Shown piece by piece: positions 7,899 to 16,883 of a DNA stretch of 64,000 nucleotides (position 1 is the first letter of the stretch; each line of letters begins with the position of its first letter). Both the position numbers and the translations under genes were made by a program. The notes beneath the pieces were generated by a model. The model searched no databases and was not told where the DNA came from. It saw nothing but the letters and a program-made list of their open reading frames with translations. Source of the stretch: DATAYA01 sp963754235 (lineage in GTDB: Bacteria; Pseudomonadota; Alphaproteobacteria; Acetobacterales; Acetobacteraceae); the NCBI GenBank assembly GCA_963754235.1, contig CAVWFK010000032.1, forward strand, positions 62,001-126,000, read 5' to 3'.

Positions 7899-9290
7899 AT
7901 GACGCCTCGGACGTGCCTGCTCACGGGCATTCTCGCGATCGCGCTGCTCGGTTCCGCCCACGCTCAAAGCCCGGGCCAACCCGCCGCACCGCACCCGCCC
8001 GGACAACCAGGCCCCGCTTCCCAGCACGCCGGCGCCCCCACCCTCGCCCAGGTCAATCAGACCTTCGATGAGGTGTTTGCCCGCATCGCAACCCGCTACG
8101 TCGATCCGACCAATCCGACCAGGGTGCTGGGCGACGCGCTCAACGGGATGCTCACCAAGCTCGATCCGCACAGTTATTACCTGACGCCCGCGGAATGGAA
8201 GGACCAGCAGGCGCAGAACACCGGCGTGTTCGGCGGCCTCGGGCTGCAGATCGAGCTGGCGAAGGACGTCGTCTCCGTCGTCAGCCCGGTGGACGGCACG
8301 CCCGCCGCCCGCGCCGGCCTCAAGCCTCTCGACGTGATCCAGGCTGCCGACGGCCGCGACTTCAAGGGCGAGACCCTCCAGCAGGTGCTCGAACGGCTGC
8401 GCGGCGCGCCGGGCAGCACCATCCGCCTCGCGATCGCCCGGCCCGGCGAGGCGAAGCCATTCGACGTCACGCTGACGCGGGAGATCATCCACGTCCAGGT
8501 CGTCACCAGCCGGCCGATCGGCGATATCGGCTACATCCGCATGACCAGCTTCAGCGAGCAGAGCGACCCCAATCTGCGCGCGGCCCTGACTGGTTTCCGC
8601 GCCAAGCTCGGCAACAAGCTCTCCGCCCTGATCCTCGACCTTCGCAACAATGGGGGCGGGCTGTTCGGCGGCGCGATTGCGGTCGCCAACGATTTCCTGA
8701 GCCAGGGCGCGATCGTCGAGTTGCGCGGTCGGCTGCCGCAGGACAACCACGTGTGGAATGCCAGCGCCAACGGCAACGTCGCCGGCAACCTGCCGCTCGT
8801 AGTGATGATCAATGACGGCACCGCCTCGGCCGCCGAGATCGTCTCCGGCGCGTTGCAGGACCAGCACCGGGCGGTGCTGCTCGGCACCCGCAGCTTCGGC
8901 AAAGGATCCGTGCAGCTATTGTTCCCGCTCGACAATGGCGGCGCCATCCGGATGACGACGGCGCGCTACTACACGCCCTCGGGCCGCTCAATCCAAGCGG
9001 AGGGCATCGTGCCGGACGTGCGCGTGGGGGAAAGCCGCACGCCGCTGCCCTCGAAGGGTCCGACGCGCGAAGCCGAGCTCAGCGGCGCGCTCAAGAACCC
9101 GGGCAGCATCGCGTCGAGCATAACCGCGCCCGCCCGCTCCGACCTGCCGCCGATCGCCAAGCAAATCCCCAGCCTGCCGCCGCAGGACTGGCCGAAATAC
9201 GACCCGAACAAGCCGGAGACAGACTTCCAGCTCGCGCAGGCGCTGGTCCTCGCGAAGGGGATGGCGACACAGCCTGGCGCAGGGCATTAA
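7899..9290 (+). CDS. S41 family C-terminal processing peptidase
   Basis: This is a 463-residue exported protease. ATG at 7899 gives a signal peptide (MTPRTCLLTGILAIALLGSAHA) followed by a Pro-rich linker. A PDZ domain lies near residues 95-185 (FGGLGLQIEL, VVSPVDGTPAARAGL, GDxI-like LDVIQAADG). The S41 core has LRNNGGGLFGGA, DGTASAAEIVSGALQ with the nucleophilic Ser and SFGKGSVQ with the general-base Lys. Such enzymes cleave C-terminal tails of periplasmic proteins and peptidoglycan hydrolases. The frame allows an upstream start, but it lacks a signal peptide. Length is typical of CtpA. The adjacent repeat protein is a possible substrate only by proximity. Confidence 0.92.
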   Translation: MTPRTCLLTGILAIALLGSAHAQSPGQPAAPHPPGQPGPASQHAGAPTLAQVNQTFDEVFARIATRYVDPTNPTRVLGDALNGMLTKLDPHSYYLTPAEWKDQQAQNTGVFGGLGLQIELAKDVVSVVSPVDGTPAARAGLKPLDVIQAADGRDFKGETLQQVLERLRGAPGSTIRLAIARPGEAKPFDVTLTREIIHVQVVTSRPIGDIGYIRMTSFSEQSDPNLRAALTGFRAKLGNKLSALILDLRNNGGGLFGGAIAVANDFLSQGAIVELRGRLPQDNHVWNASANGNVAGNLPLVVMINDGTASAAEIVSGALQDQHRAVLLGTRSFGKGSVQLLFPLDNGGAIRMTTARYYTPSGRSIQAEGIVPDVRVGESRTPLPSKGPTREAELSGALKNPGSIASSITAPARSDLPPIAKQIPSLPPQDWPKYDPNKPETDFQLAQALVLAKGMATQPGAGH

Positions 9291-9300
9291 CCCAGACGTA

Positions 9301-9328
9301 GTGATGGCCGGTCTTCACCGGCCATCAC
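9301..9328. terminator. Bidirectional terminator hairpin
   Basis: GTGATGGCCGGT-CTTC-ACCGGCCATCAC is a perfect 12-bp stem with a tetraloop. It is centred between the converging S41 protease and PRC-barrel genes and could serve both strands. Confidence 0.75.
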
Positions 9329-9361
9329 GATCAGTCCCGTCCAAATCAGCGAGACGCAGCC

Positions 9362-10047
9362 TCAGCTTTTGCTGTTCTCTGCCGTGTAGTGGTAGCTCGG
9401 CATCTTGTTGAGGGCGTCTTTGCTGGCGTCAGGCATCACCACCCGATTGTCGCCGCTCTTGTTGGCGTTGCCGAACTGCAGCTTGTCATAGGGCACGGTC
9501 ACCAGCTTGGCGCCGATGCCAAGGAAGCCGCCGACCGAGATCACCGCGGTCGCGGCCTTCTTGCTGTCCGGGGTCAGCAGGATGTCATCGATCGTGCCGA
9601 CCTGCTTGTCTTGGGAATCGTACACCGCCGAGCCGATCACCTTGCTGGCCCGGACCTTGCCGTCCTCGGTCAGCACCGGGTTGCGGTTCGACGGAGTTTT
9701 GTTGTTGGCATTGCTCGTCGCGGCCGGCGCCATGCGCGCCGCCGGCGGGCGCGTTGGCGGCGGTGCCGGCCGGCGCCGCTCCCGGGACCCGGATTGGGAG
9801 CGGTGCCGAGAGCGCCGGGGTTGGTGGTGGCTGAGGTGCCCGCTGCCCCCGCCGCCGCGTGCGTATTGTTCGCGGGCGCGGTCGGCACGTTGTTCACTGG
9901 CGCGTGAGCCGGGTTCCCCGTGCCCGGCGTGGTCGCCGCCGAGGTGTTGCCGGTATCGGTGCTGCTGGGCGGCGGGGCGGCCAGGGCCGGTGCGCCGGCA
10001 AGGGCGGCCGCCAGCGCGATCGCGCTGGCCGTGGAAAGAAGCCTCAT
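9362..10047 (-). CDS. Exported PRC-barrel domain protein, frameshifted
   Basis: The N-terminus (MRLLSTASAIALAAALAGAPALA, start at 10047 with RBS GGAG) is a signal peptide. It is followed by a long Ala/Pro/Thr/Asn linker with NN and GTG motifs. The C-terminal 90 residues form a PRC-barrel-like domain: VRASKVIGSAVYDSQDKQVG, then IDDILLTPDSK and ISVGGFLGIGAKLVTVPYDKL. The two parts lie in different frames: the linker frame runs out near 9700 while the barrel frame has no start of its own. One missing base (or two extra) in the GC-rich linker, about 9700-9770, would restore a protein of about 228 residues. Similar exported PRC proteins are common in Acetobacteraceae; their role is unclear. Confidence 0.72.
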
Positions 10048-10195
10048 TGCACTCTCCTCGAATCGAAGCTGCATCGGTAACGCGCCGGAAGCCGGTCGGT
10101 TCGCTGCGCATGGCCGTCGCTTGCCCGCCGGCCGGCGACCGACTAGCTATGCGCGCAAGGCCGTGCCTGGGCGGGCGGCCGGGAGCACGAGATCG

Positions 10196-11229
10196 ATGGC
10201 CTATCGGGTAGCAGTGGTCGGCGCCACCGGTGCGGTCGGGCGCGAGATGCTCAAGACCCTGGCCGAGCGCGATTTTCCGGTCGCCGACATCGCCGCCCTC
10301 GCCTCCGGCCGGTCGGCCGGGCAGGAGGTCTCGTTCGGCGAGCGCCGCGTGCTGAAGGTGCAGAATCTCGACAATTTCGACTTCCGCGGCTGGGACATCG
10401 GCCTGTTCAGCCCCGGCGCCGCGATCTCGGCGCTGCACGCCCCCCGCGCCGCCGGCGCCGGCTGCGTGGTGATCGACAACACCAGCCAGTTCCGCATGGA
10501 CCCGGACGTGCCGCTGGTGGTGCCCGAGGTGAACCCCGCCGCGCTGCGCCGCTTTTCCAGGCGCCGCATCATCGCCAACCCGAATTGCAGCACGATCCAG
10601 ATGGTGGTGGCGCTGAAGCCGCTGCACGACCGCTTCCGCGTCCGCCGCGTCGTGGTCGCGACCTACCAGTCGGTCTCCGGCGCCGGCAAGGAGGGGATGG
10701 ACGAGCTCTACGCCCACACCAAGGCGAGCTTCGTGAACGACCTGACCACGCCCGAGCAGTTCACCAAGGAGATCGCGTTCAACTGCATCCCGCACATCGA
10801 CCGCTTCATGGACGACGGCGCGACCAAGGAGGAGTGGAAGATGGCGGTCGAGACGCGAAAGATCCTCGACCCCGATATCGCCGTGATCGCGACCTGCGTG
10901 CGCGTGCCCGTGTTCATCGGCCACGGCGAGGCGGTGCATGTCGAGTTCGAGCGCACCGTGACGGTGGGCGAGGCGCGCGCGGCCCTGCGCGAGGCGCCCG
11001 GCGTGAGCGTCGTCGATGTGCGCGAGGACGGCGGCTACGTGACACTCGCTGGAGAGCTGCCGGCGAGGATGACGTGTTCGTCAGCCGCCTGCGCAAGGAC
11101 GCGACGGTGCCGAACGGCCTCGCCTTCTGGTGCGTCGCCGACAATCTGCGCAAGGGGGCGGCGCTGAACGCGGTGCAGATCGCCGAGACGCTGGTGGCGC
11201 AGGGGTTGCTCGCCAAGCAGGTGGCGTGA
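10196..11229 (+). CDS. asd: Aspartate-semialdehyde dehydrogenase, frameshifted near the C-terminus
   Basis: This enzyme reduces beta-aspartyl phosphate to aspartate semialdehyde, the branch point to lysine/diaminopimelate, threonine and methionine. The NADP motif VVGATGAVGREML is at residues 6-18. The catalytic Cys is in NPNCSTIQMV, with YQSVSGAGKEGMDEL and the substrate His region RVPVFIGHGEAVHVEF. After GGYVT near 11045 the frame is lost; the true end AAGEDDVFVSRLRKDATVP through ALNAVQIAETLVAQGLL lies in another frame, reaching 11229. One missing base near 11045-11065 repairs a 344-residue protein of normal length. asd is normally essential, so an error in the sequence is likely. dapA, the next lysine-pathway step, is at 15505. 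Confidence 0.9.
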
Positions 11230-11362
11230 CGGGGCGATGATTCGTCCCGCCCGGCCCGGGCGCCGGCGCGGATGCTTGAGCGGCCGGTCTGTCATGAGTG
11301 CGGGCGGAGGCTCACCCGGAGCGAACCCTGATCTAGAAAGAAACCGCCCCGCGCGCTCAGCC

Positions 11363-11458
11363 GTCATCGCGAGCCGCCGCTTGGCGGCGTGGCGATCCAG
11401 GCGGGAGGCATGGAGCGGCCCGCCTGGATCGCCACGGCGCTCCGCGCCTCGCGATGAC
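11363..11458. repeat. Dispersed palindromic element, full copy A
   Basis: The outer arms GTCATCGCGAG/CTCGCGATGAC (11 bp) and inner arms GTGGCGATCCAGGCGGG/CCCGCCTGGATCGCCAC (17 bp) are perfect inverted repeats enclosing a short loop, making one long cruciform-capable palindrome of 96 bp. A related element is at 15331-15428. This resembles the intergenic palindromes known in many alphaproteobacteria (REP/RIME-like). No gene overlaps it. Confidence 0.8.
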
Positions 11459-11787
11459 ATCCCCTGCGGGTCGGTAACGCCGGTGGCGAACTAACCCTGT
11501 TCTCAGGCAAGCGAGCCCTGATCGAACCCTGTTCTGCAGGTACCGGAACAGGCGGGGGAGTTCGCCTCGAAGCGAGCCGGATCAGCTCCTGCTCCGCCGC
11601 TGTCCAGCGCGTGATCCCCCGCGCCAGCGCCAGGGTGGCCTGATCCGTCCTTGAAGCGCGGCGAGGGGCATCTGCGCCTGAACGCTGCGTTGACCCTGCC
11701 CGGCGCGCGGCGTAAGCAGCGGCGCGATGGTGCGGCGCACCCAAGCTTCTCGCCCGCTGGCGCCGCCCGCCCGGAGCCTCGCCGCCG
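11459..11787. other. Upstream region of sdhC, no gene recognised
   Basis: About 330 bp lie between the palindromic element and sdhC. The motif AACCCTG(A/T)TC recurs three to four times (11323-11545), once beside a small CCTGTTCTGCAGGTACCGGAACAGG dyad. A minus-strand frame here looks protein-like but has no recognised domain. The sdh promoter is expected within this stretch. Confidence 0.4.
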
Positions 11788-12222
11788 ATGACCGATACAA
11801 GCGACGCCCAGATGGTCGGGCGCAACAGCCAGGGCCGGCTGGTCCGCCGGCCGCTCTCGCCGCATCTGCAAATATATCGCCCGCAGATCGGCACGACGCT
11901 CTCGATCCTGCATCGTGCGACCGGAATCGCCCTCGCGTCCGGCACGCTGCTGCTGACCGCCTGGCTGGTCGCCGCCGCCACCTCCGACGGCGCGTTCGGC
12001 GCCGTGCAGTGGTTCGCCTCCTCGGTGATCGGCTTCATCCTGCTGATCGGCTGGACGGTTGCGCTCTGCTACCACTTCCTCGCCGGCATCCGGCATCTCG
12101 CCTGGGACAGCGGCTGGGGCTTCGACCTGCCCACCATGTCTCGCACCGGCTATGCGGTGCTGATCGGCACCGCGGTGCTGTTTGTGGTCATCTGGGTCCT
12201 GGGTCTGCTGGTGTGGCTCTGA
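11788..12222 (+). CDS. sdhC: Succinate dehydrogenase, cytochrome b556 subunit
   Basis: This is a 144-residue inner-membrane anchor of complex II. PLSPHLQIYRPQ and SILHRATGIAL are the family signature, with the ubiquinone-site Ser/Arg. Three membrane helices are visible, and the haem-ligand His is in HFLAGIRHLAWD. Its stop overlaps the sdhD start (TGATG). It is the first gene of sdhCDAB. Confidence 0.96.
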   Translation: MTDTSDAQMVGRNSQGRLVRRPLSPHLQIYRPQIGTTLSILHRATGIALASGTLLLTAWLVAAATSDGAFGAVQWFASSVIGFILLIGWTVALCYHFLAGIRHLAWDSGWGFDLPTMSRTGYAVLIGTAVLFVVIWVLGLLVWL

Positions 12223-12629
12223 TGGCCGGCGCACAAAAACTCCATCTGGCCTCGATGCGCACGCCGCTCGCCCGCGCGCGCGGGCTCGGCGCGTCGCATT
12301 CCGGGGTGCGCGCCTGGTGGGCGGAGCGCCTGACCTCGGCGGCGCTGGTGCCGCTTTCGATCTGGTTCGTGGTCTCGGTCATCGTCCTGCTCGGCAGCCC
12401 GCGCGCGGTCGTCGCGCACTGGATCGGGCGGCCGCTCGACACCGTGCTGCTGCTGGCCCTGATCGGCATGATCTTCCACCACATGCAGCTCGGCTTGCAG
12501 GTGGTGATCGAGGATTATGTCCATGTCGAGAGCGCAAAGCTGATCGCATTGCTGGTCATGAAGGCCATCACCATTCTCCTGGCACTGGCCTGCATCGTCT
12601 CGGTGCTCAAGCTGGCGTTCGTCGCCTGA
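12222..12629 (+). CDS. sdhD: Succinate dehydrogenase, hydrophobic membrane anchor
   Basis: This is a 135-residue three-helix anchor subunit. The N-terminal RTPLARARGLGASHSG and WWAERLTSAALVPLS blocks and the C-terminal HMQLGLQVVIEDYVH (haem/quinone side) are typical of alphaproteobacterial SdhD. Translation is coupled to sdhC by a one-base overlap. A diverged second sdhD copy is at 45993. Confidence 0.95.
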   Translation: MAGAQKLHLASMRTPLARARGLGASHSGVRAWWAERLTSAALVPLSIWFVVSVIVLLGSPRAVVAHWIGRPLDTVLLLALIGMIFHHMQLGLQVVIEDYVHVESAKLIALLVMKAITILLALACIVSVLKLAFVA

Positions 12630-12640
12630 CGGAACGGCTT

Positions 12641-14449
12641 ATGAACGCGATCACCATGCCTTCCCGCGAGGCCTACGCGGTGACCGACCACACCTATGAC
12701 GTGGTCGTGGTGGGCGCGGGGGGTGCTGGTTTGCGCGCGACGTTCGGCATGGTGGCGGCCGGGCTCAAGACCGCCTGCATCACCAAGGTCTTTCCCACCC
12801 GCAGCCACACCGTCGCTGCCCAGGGCGGGATCGGCGCCGCCCTCGGCAACATGGGCGAGGACGACTGGCGCTGGCACATGTACGATACCGTGAAGGGATC
12901 GGACTGGCTCGGCGACCAGGATGCAATCGAATACATGTGCCGCGAGGCGATCCCGGCCGTCTATGAGCTCGAGCATTACGGCGTGCCGTTCAGTCGCACC
13001 GAGGACGGCCGCATCTACCAGCGCCCGTTCGGCGGCCACATGATCGAATACGGCAAGGCCCCCGCGCAGCGCGCCTGCGCCGCCGCCGACCGCACCGGCC
13101 ACGCGATCCTGCACACGCTCTATCAGCAGAGCCTCAAGCACGATGCCGAGTTCTTCGTCGAATACCTGGCCCTCGACCTCATCATCGACGAGGGCGCGTG
13201 CCGCGGCGTGATGGCCTGGTGCCTCGACGACGGCAGCATCCATCGTTTCCGCGCGCAGACCGTGGTGCTCGCGACCGGCGGCTACGGCCGCGCCTATCTC
13301 TCCAGCACCTCGGCGCACATCTGCACCGGCGACGGCAACGGCATGGCGATCCGTGCCGGGCTGCCGGTGCAGGACATGGAGTTCGTGCAGTTCCATCCCA
13401 CGGGCATCTTCCCGGCCGGCTGCCTGATTACCGAGGGCGCGCGCGGCGAGGGCGGGTATCTCACCAACTCCGAGGGCGAGCGCTTCATGGAACGCTACGC
13501 CCCGACCGCCAAAGACCTCGCCAGCCGCGATGTCGTCTCCCGCTCGATGACCATCGAAATGAACGAGGGGCGCGGCTGCGGTCCGCACAAGGACCACATG
13601 CTGCTGCATCTGGAGCATCTCGGCGCCGAGCTCCTGCACGAGCGCCTGCCCGGCATCAGCGAGACCGCGCGCATCTTCGCCGGCGTCGATGTCACGAAGG
13701 AACCGATCCCGGTGCTGCCGACCGTGCACTACAACATGGGCGGCATTCCCACGAATTTCCGCGGCGAGGTGCTGCGCCCGACCCGCGACGACCCCGACGC
13801 GATCTTTCCCGGGCTGATGGCGGTGGGCGAGTGCGCCTGCGTCTCCGTCCACGGCGCCAACCGGCTCGGCACCAACTCGCTGCTCGACCTCGTGGTGTTC
13901 GGCCGCGCCGCCGCCCACCGCGCCGCCGAGACGATCAAGCCCGGTGCCTCGCAGGCGCCGCTGCCGGCCGGTGCCGGCGAGGCCGCGATCGAGCGGCTGG
14001 ACCGCACCCGCCACGCCTCGGGCGGCACGATGGTTGCCGCGCTGCGCACCGAGATGCAGCGAACCATGCAGGGCCACGCGGCGGTGTTCCGCAACAGCGC
14101 GAGCCTCACGGCAGGGGTCGCGAAGATGCGGCAGCTCTGGGGGCGGCTGGGTGACATCTCGGTCGCCGATCGCAGCATGATCTGGAACTCCGACCTCATG
14201 GAGGCGCTGGAGTTGCAGAACCTGATGGACAACGCGATGACCACGATGGTCAGCGCCGAAGCCCGCCACGAGACCCGCGGCGCCCACGCGCACGACGAGT
14301 TTCCCGAGCGCGACGATCGGAACTGGATGAAGCACACGCTGGCCTGGTGCGACCGCGACGGCTCGGTGCGCCTCGACTACCGGCCGGTGAAGATGCAGAC
14401 GTTGACCAATGAGATCGCGCCATTTCCGCCTAAGAAGCGGGTGTACTGA
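12641..14449 (+). CDS. sdhA: Succinate dehydrogenase flavoprotein subunit
   Basis: This is a 602-residue flavoprotein oxidising succinate to fumarate at the cytoplasmic face of complex II. The FAD motif VVVVGAGGAGLRAT is near residues 22-35. The covalent-FAD His is in RSHTVAAQGGIGAALGN, the substrate region in FGGHMIEYGKAPAQRACAA, and the catalytic Arg/His in HYNMGGIPTN and HGANRLGTNSLLDLVVFGR. ATG at 12641 is the first in frame after sdhD and gives the normal length. Confidence 0.98.
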   Translation: MNAITMPSREAYAVTDHTYDVVVVGAGGAGLRATFGMVAAGLKTACITKVFPTRSHTVAAQGGIGAALGNMGEDDWRWHMYDTVKGSDWLGDQDAIEYMCREAIPAVYELEHYGVPFSRTEDGRIYQRPFGGHMIEYGKAPAQRACAAADRTGHAILHTLYQQSLKHDAEFFVEYLALDLIIDEGACRGVMAWCLDDGSIHRFRAQTVVLATGGYGRAYLSSTSAHICTGDGNGMAIRAGLPVQDMEFVQFHPTGIFPAGCLITEGARGEGGYLTNSEGERFMERYAPTAKDLASRDVVSRSMTIEMNEGRGCGPHKDHMLLHLEHLGAELLHERLPGISETARIFAGVDVTKEPIPVLPTVHYNMGGIPTNFRGEVLRPTRDDPDAIFPGLMAVGECACVSVHGANRLGTNSLLDLVVFGRAAAHRAAETIKPGASQAPLPAGAGEAAIERLDRTRHASGGTMVAALRTEMQRTMQGHAAVFRNSASLTAGVAKMRQLWGRLGDISVADRSMIWNSDLMEALELQNLMDNAMTTMVSAEARHETRGAHAHDEFPERDDRNWMKHTLAWCDRDGSVRLDYRPVKMQTLTNEIAPFPPKKRVY

Positions 14450-14485
14450 TACAGAAGAAAGGTCGAGGCGCCGCCCCGAACCCCG

Positions 14486-14503
14486 CCAAGGGCTCGCCCT
14501 TGG
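14486..14503. terminator. Hairpin in the sdhA-sdhB gap (GC repeat family)
   Basis: CCAAGGGC-TC-GCCCTTGG lies in an 82-bp gap between sdhA and sdhB. The surrounding CCCCGCCAAGGG and CCCTTGGAACCC match the copy at 1936-1965. Because sdhB must still be expressed, the hairpin is more likely a processing or attenuation element than a full terminator. Confidence 0.45.
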
Positions 14504-14531
14504 AACCCATTCCTGAAGAGACCAAACGCAG

Positions 14532-15314
14532 ATGGCCGAGTTCACGCTGCCCGCGAACAGCAAGATCACCGCGGGCAAGACCCATCCCGCGCCGAGTGGT
14601 GCCAACCGCACCAAGCAGTTCCGCATCTACCGCTGGAACCCCGACGACGGGCAGAATCCGCGCCTCGATACGTTCGAGCTCGACCTCGATCGCATGGGCC
14701 CGATGGTGCTCGACGCACTGATCGCGATCAAGAACACGATCGACCCCACGCTCACCTTCCGCCGTTCCTGCCGCGAGGGCATCTGCGGCTCCTGTGCGAT
14801 GAACATCGACGGCGTGAACACGCTCGCCTGCCTCAAGCCGACCGAGGACGTGAAGGGGCCGGTGAAGATCTACCCGCTGCCGCACATGCCGGTGGTGAAG
14901 GATCTGGTTCCCGACCTCACCATCGCCTACGCCCAGCTCCGCAGCATCGAGCCGTGGCTGAAGGCCGACACCCCGCCGCCCTCCAACGCCGAGCGCCTGC
15001 AATCGCCCGAGGAACGCCGCCGCCTCGACGGCTTGTGGGAATGCATCCTGTGCTTCTGCTGCACCACCTCCTGCCCCTCGTACTGGTGGAACGGCGACCG
15101 CTATCTCGGGCCGGCGGTGCTGCTCGCGGCGTATCGCTGGATCGCGGACAGCCGCGACGAGGCGACCGGCTCGCGGCTGGATGCGCTGGAAGATCCGTTC
15201 AAGCTCTATCGCTGCCATACCATCATGAACTGCACCCAGAGTTGCCCCAAGGGGCTGAACCCGGCGCAGGCGATCGGCGCCATCAAGCAACTCCAGGTCG
15301 CCCGCAGGGGGTAA
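14532..15314 (+). CDS. sdhB: Succinate dehydrogenase iron-sulfur subunit
   Basis: This is a 260-residue protein with three Fe-S clusters that pass electrons from SdhA to the quinone. The [2Fe-2S] ligands are in CREGICGSCAMN. The [4Fe-4S] and [3Fe-4S] ligands are in CILCFCCTTSCPSYWW and CHTIMNCTQSCPKGLNP. It is the last gene of the operon; the palindromic element at 15331 follows. Confidence 0.98.
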   Translation: MAEFTLPANSKITAGKTHPAPSGANRTKQFRIYRWNPDDGQNPRLDTFELDLDRMGPMVLDALIAIKNTIDPTLTFRRSCREGICGSCAMNIDGVNTLACLKPTEDVKGPVKIYPLPHMPVVKDLVPDLTIAYAQLRSIEPWLKADTPPPSNAERLQSPEERRRLDGLWECILCFCCTTSCPSYWWNGDRYLGPAVLLAAYRWIADSRDEATGSRLDALEDPFKLYRCHTIMNCTQSCPKGLNPAQAIGAIKQLQVARRG

Positions 15315-15330
15315 TCCACGCACTACATCC

Positions 15331-15428
15331 GTCACGGCGAGGAGCAACGCGACGAAGCCGTCCAGGCCCGCCGCACGGTGCCGCGGGCCTGGATCGCCAC
15401 GCCGGCCAAGCGGCCGGCTCGCGATGAC
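15331..15428. repeat. Dispersed palindromic element, full copy B
   Basis: The inner arms CCAGGCCCGC/GCGGGCCTGG are perfect. The outer arms GTCACGGCGAG/CTCGCGATGAC match with two differences. The right half (GCCTGGATCGCCACG and CTCGCGATGAC) is shared with the element at 11363, and the left arm with the half copy at 1972. It sits directly after the sdh operon. Confidence 0.75.
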
Positions 15429-15504
15429 GGGCCTGGCGGTGCTTGCGAGCCGCAACCCGTGCGATTAGGTAAGCCGGCTTCGCGAGGGCGTCGGGAGGGG
15501 CGGC

Positions 15505-16383
15505 ATGTTCACGGGTTCGCTGGTGGCACTCGTCACCCCCATGCGGGCGGACGGCGCGCTGGACGAGGCGGCGCTCGCCCGCTTCGTCGAGTGGCAGATC
15601 GCGCAGGGCACCAACGGCCTGGTGCCGGTCGGCACCACCGGCGAGAGCCCGACGCTCAGCCATGCCGAGCATAAGCGCGTGGTCGAGATCACCATCGAGG
15701 CCGCCCGCCGCCGCGTGCCCGTGATCGCCGGCGCCGGCAGCAACTCGACCGCGGAGGCGATCGACCTCACCCGTCACGCGAAGCACGCGGGTGCCGACGC
15801 CGCACTGGTGGTAACGCCCTATTACAACAAGCCGACGCAGGAAGGCCTCTATCTGCATTTCACCGCGATCGCGGACGCGGTCGATCTGCCGATCATCATC
15901 TACAACATCCCCTCGCGCAGCGTCATCGACATGAGCGTCGAGACGATGGCGCGGCTGGCGCGGCACAAGAACATCGTCGGCGTGAAGGACGCGACCGCCA
16001 ATCTCGCGCGTCCGCTGCACACAGGCCGCGCCTGTGGCGAGGGGTTCTGCCAGCTCTCCGGCGAGGACCACACCGCACTCGCCTTCCTCGCCGCCGGCGG
16101 GCACGGCTGCATCAGCGTCACGGCGAACGTGGCGCCGCGCCTCTGCGCCGAGATGCACAATGCCTGGCGCGACGGACGCGTGCGCGACGCGATGGGAATC
16201 CAGACCCGGCTGGTGCCGCTGCACGACGCGCTGTTCGCGGAAACCAGCCCCGCACCGGTAAAATTCGCCGCCAGCCTGCTCGGCCACACGAGCGAGCATT
16301 GCCGCCTGCCGCTGGCGCCGATCCTGCCCGCAACGCGCGAGCGGGTGCGCGCGGCGATGACCGAAGCCGGGCTGCTCAACTAG
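15505..16383 (+). CDS. dapA: 4-hydroxy-tetrahydrodipicolinate synthase
   Basis: This is a 292-residue TIM-barrel aldolase condensing pyruvate with aspartate semialdehyde, the first step committed to lysine and diaminopimelate. GTTGESPTLSHAEH (residues about 43-56) is the pyruvate-binding signature, YYNKPTQEGLYLHF carries the catalytic Tyr, and GVKDATANLARP carries the Schiff-base Lys. ATG at 15505 follows a GGGAGGGG ribosome binding site. smpB follows after 13 bp, as in many alphaproteobacteria. Confidence 0.96.
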   Translation: MFTGSLVALVTPMRADGALDEAALARFVEWQIAQGTNGLVPVGTTGESPTLSHAEHKRVVEITIEAARRRVPVIAGAGSNSTAEAIDLTRHAKHAGADAALVVTPYYNKPTQEGLYLHFTAIADAVDLPIIIYNIPSRSVIDMSVETMARLARHKNIVGVKDATANLARPLHTGRACGEGFCQLSGEDHTALAFLAAGGHGCISVTANVAPRLCAEMHNAWRDGRVRDAMGIQTRLVPLHDALFAETSPAPVKFAASLLGHTSEHCRLPLAPILPATRERVRAAMTEAGLLN

Positions 16384-16396
16384 GCGCGCATGTGTC

Positions 16397-16879
16397 GTGG
16401 CGGCGGATCGCAGATCGGGCCTGATCGCGCACGGCATCGCGGCGCAGAACCGCAAGGCGCGCTACAACTACACGATCAAGGAGACCGTGGAGGCCGGCCT
16501 CGTGCTGAGAGGGCCGGAGGTGAAGTCGCTCCGTCGCGGCCGTGCGACGCTCTCCGAGGCGTGGGCCGGCGAGCGCAACGGCGAGCTTTGGCTGTTCAAC
16601 GCCTACATCCCGGAATACCAGGGCGGCGTGCTGTCGCGGTTCGAGCCGCGCGCGCCGCGAAAACTGCTGGTCCACCGCAAGCAGATGCGCAGTCTGCTCG
16701 GGGCGGTGACGCGCGAGCGGATGACGCTGGTGCCGCTGCAGATCCACTTCAACGACCGCGGCCGGGCGAAGGTGCTGCTGGGCGTCGCCGAGGGCCGGCA
16801 GAAGGCCGACAAGCGCGCCGCCATCGCCGAGCGCGACTGGCAGCGCGACAAGGCGCGGCTGATGCGCGCGCGGGGATGA
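16397..16879 (+). CDS. smpB: SsrA-binding protein SmpB
   Basis: This is a 160-residue protein that brings tmRNA to stalled ribosomes. NRKARYNYTIKETVEAGLVL, GPEVKSLRRGRATLSEAW and ERDWQRDKARLMRARG are the family blocks, and the C-terminal basic tail is present. The start is GTG at 16397, 13 bp after dapA. The gene for tmRNA is not in the window. Confidence 0.97.
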   Translation: MAADRRSGLIAHGIAAQNRKARYNYTIKETVEAGLVLRGPEVKSLRRGRATLSEAWAGERNGELWLFNAYIPEYQGGVLSRFEPRAPRKLLVHRKQMRSLLGAVTRERMTLVPLQIHFNDRGRAKVLLGVAEGRQKADKRAAIAERDWQRDKARLMRARG

Positions 16880-16883
16880 GGGC

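Noticed and set aside
9362..10939. 525-residue minus-strand frame antisense to asd
   Set aside because: Only its last 90 residues (the PRC-barrel part) are protein-like; the real start of that gene is the signal peptide at 10047 in another frame.
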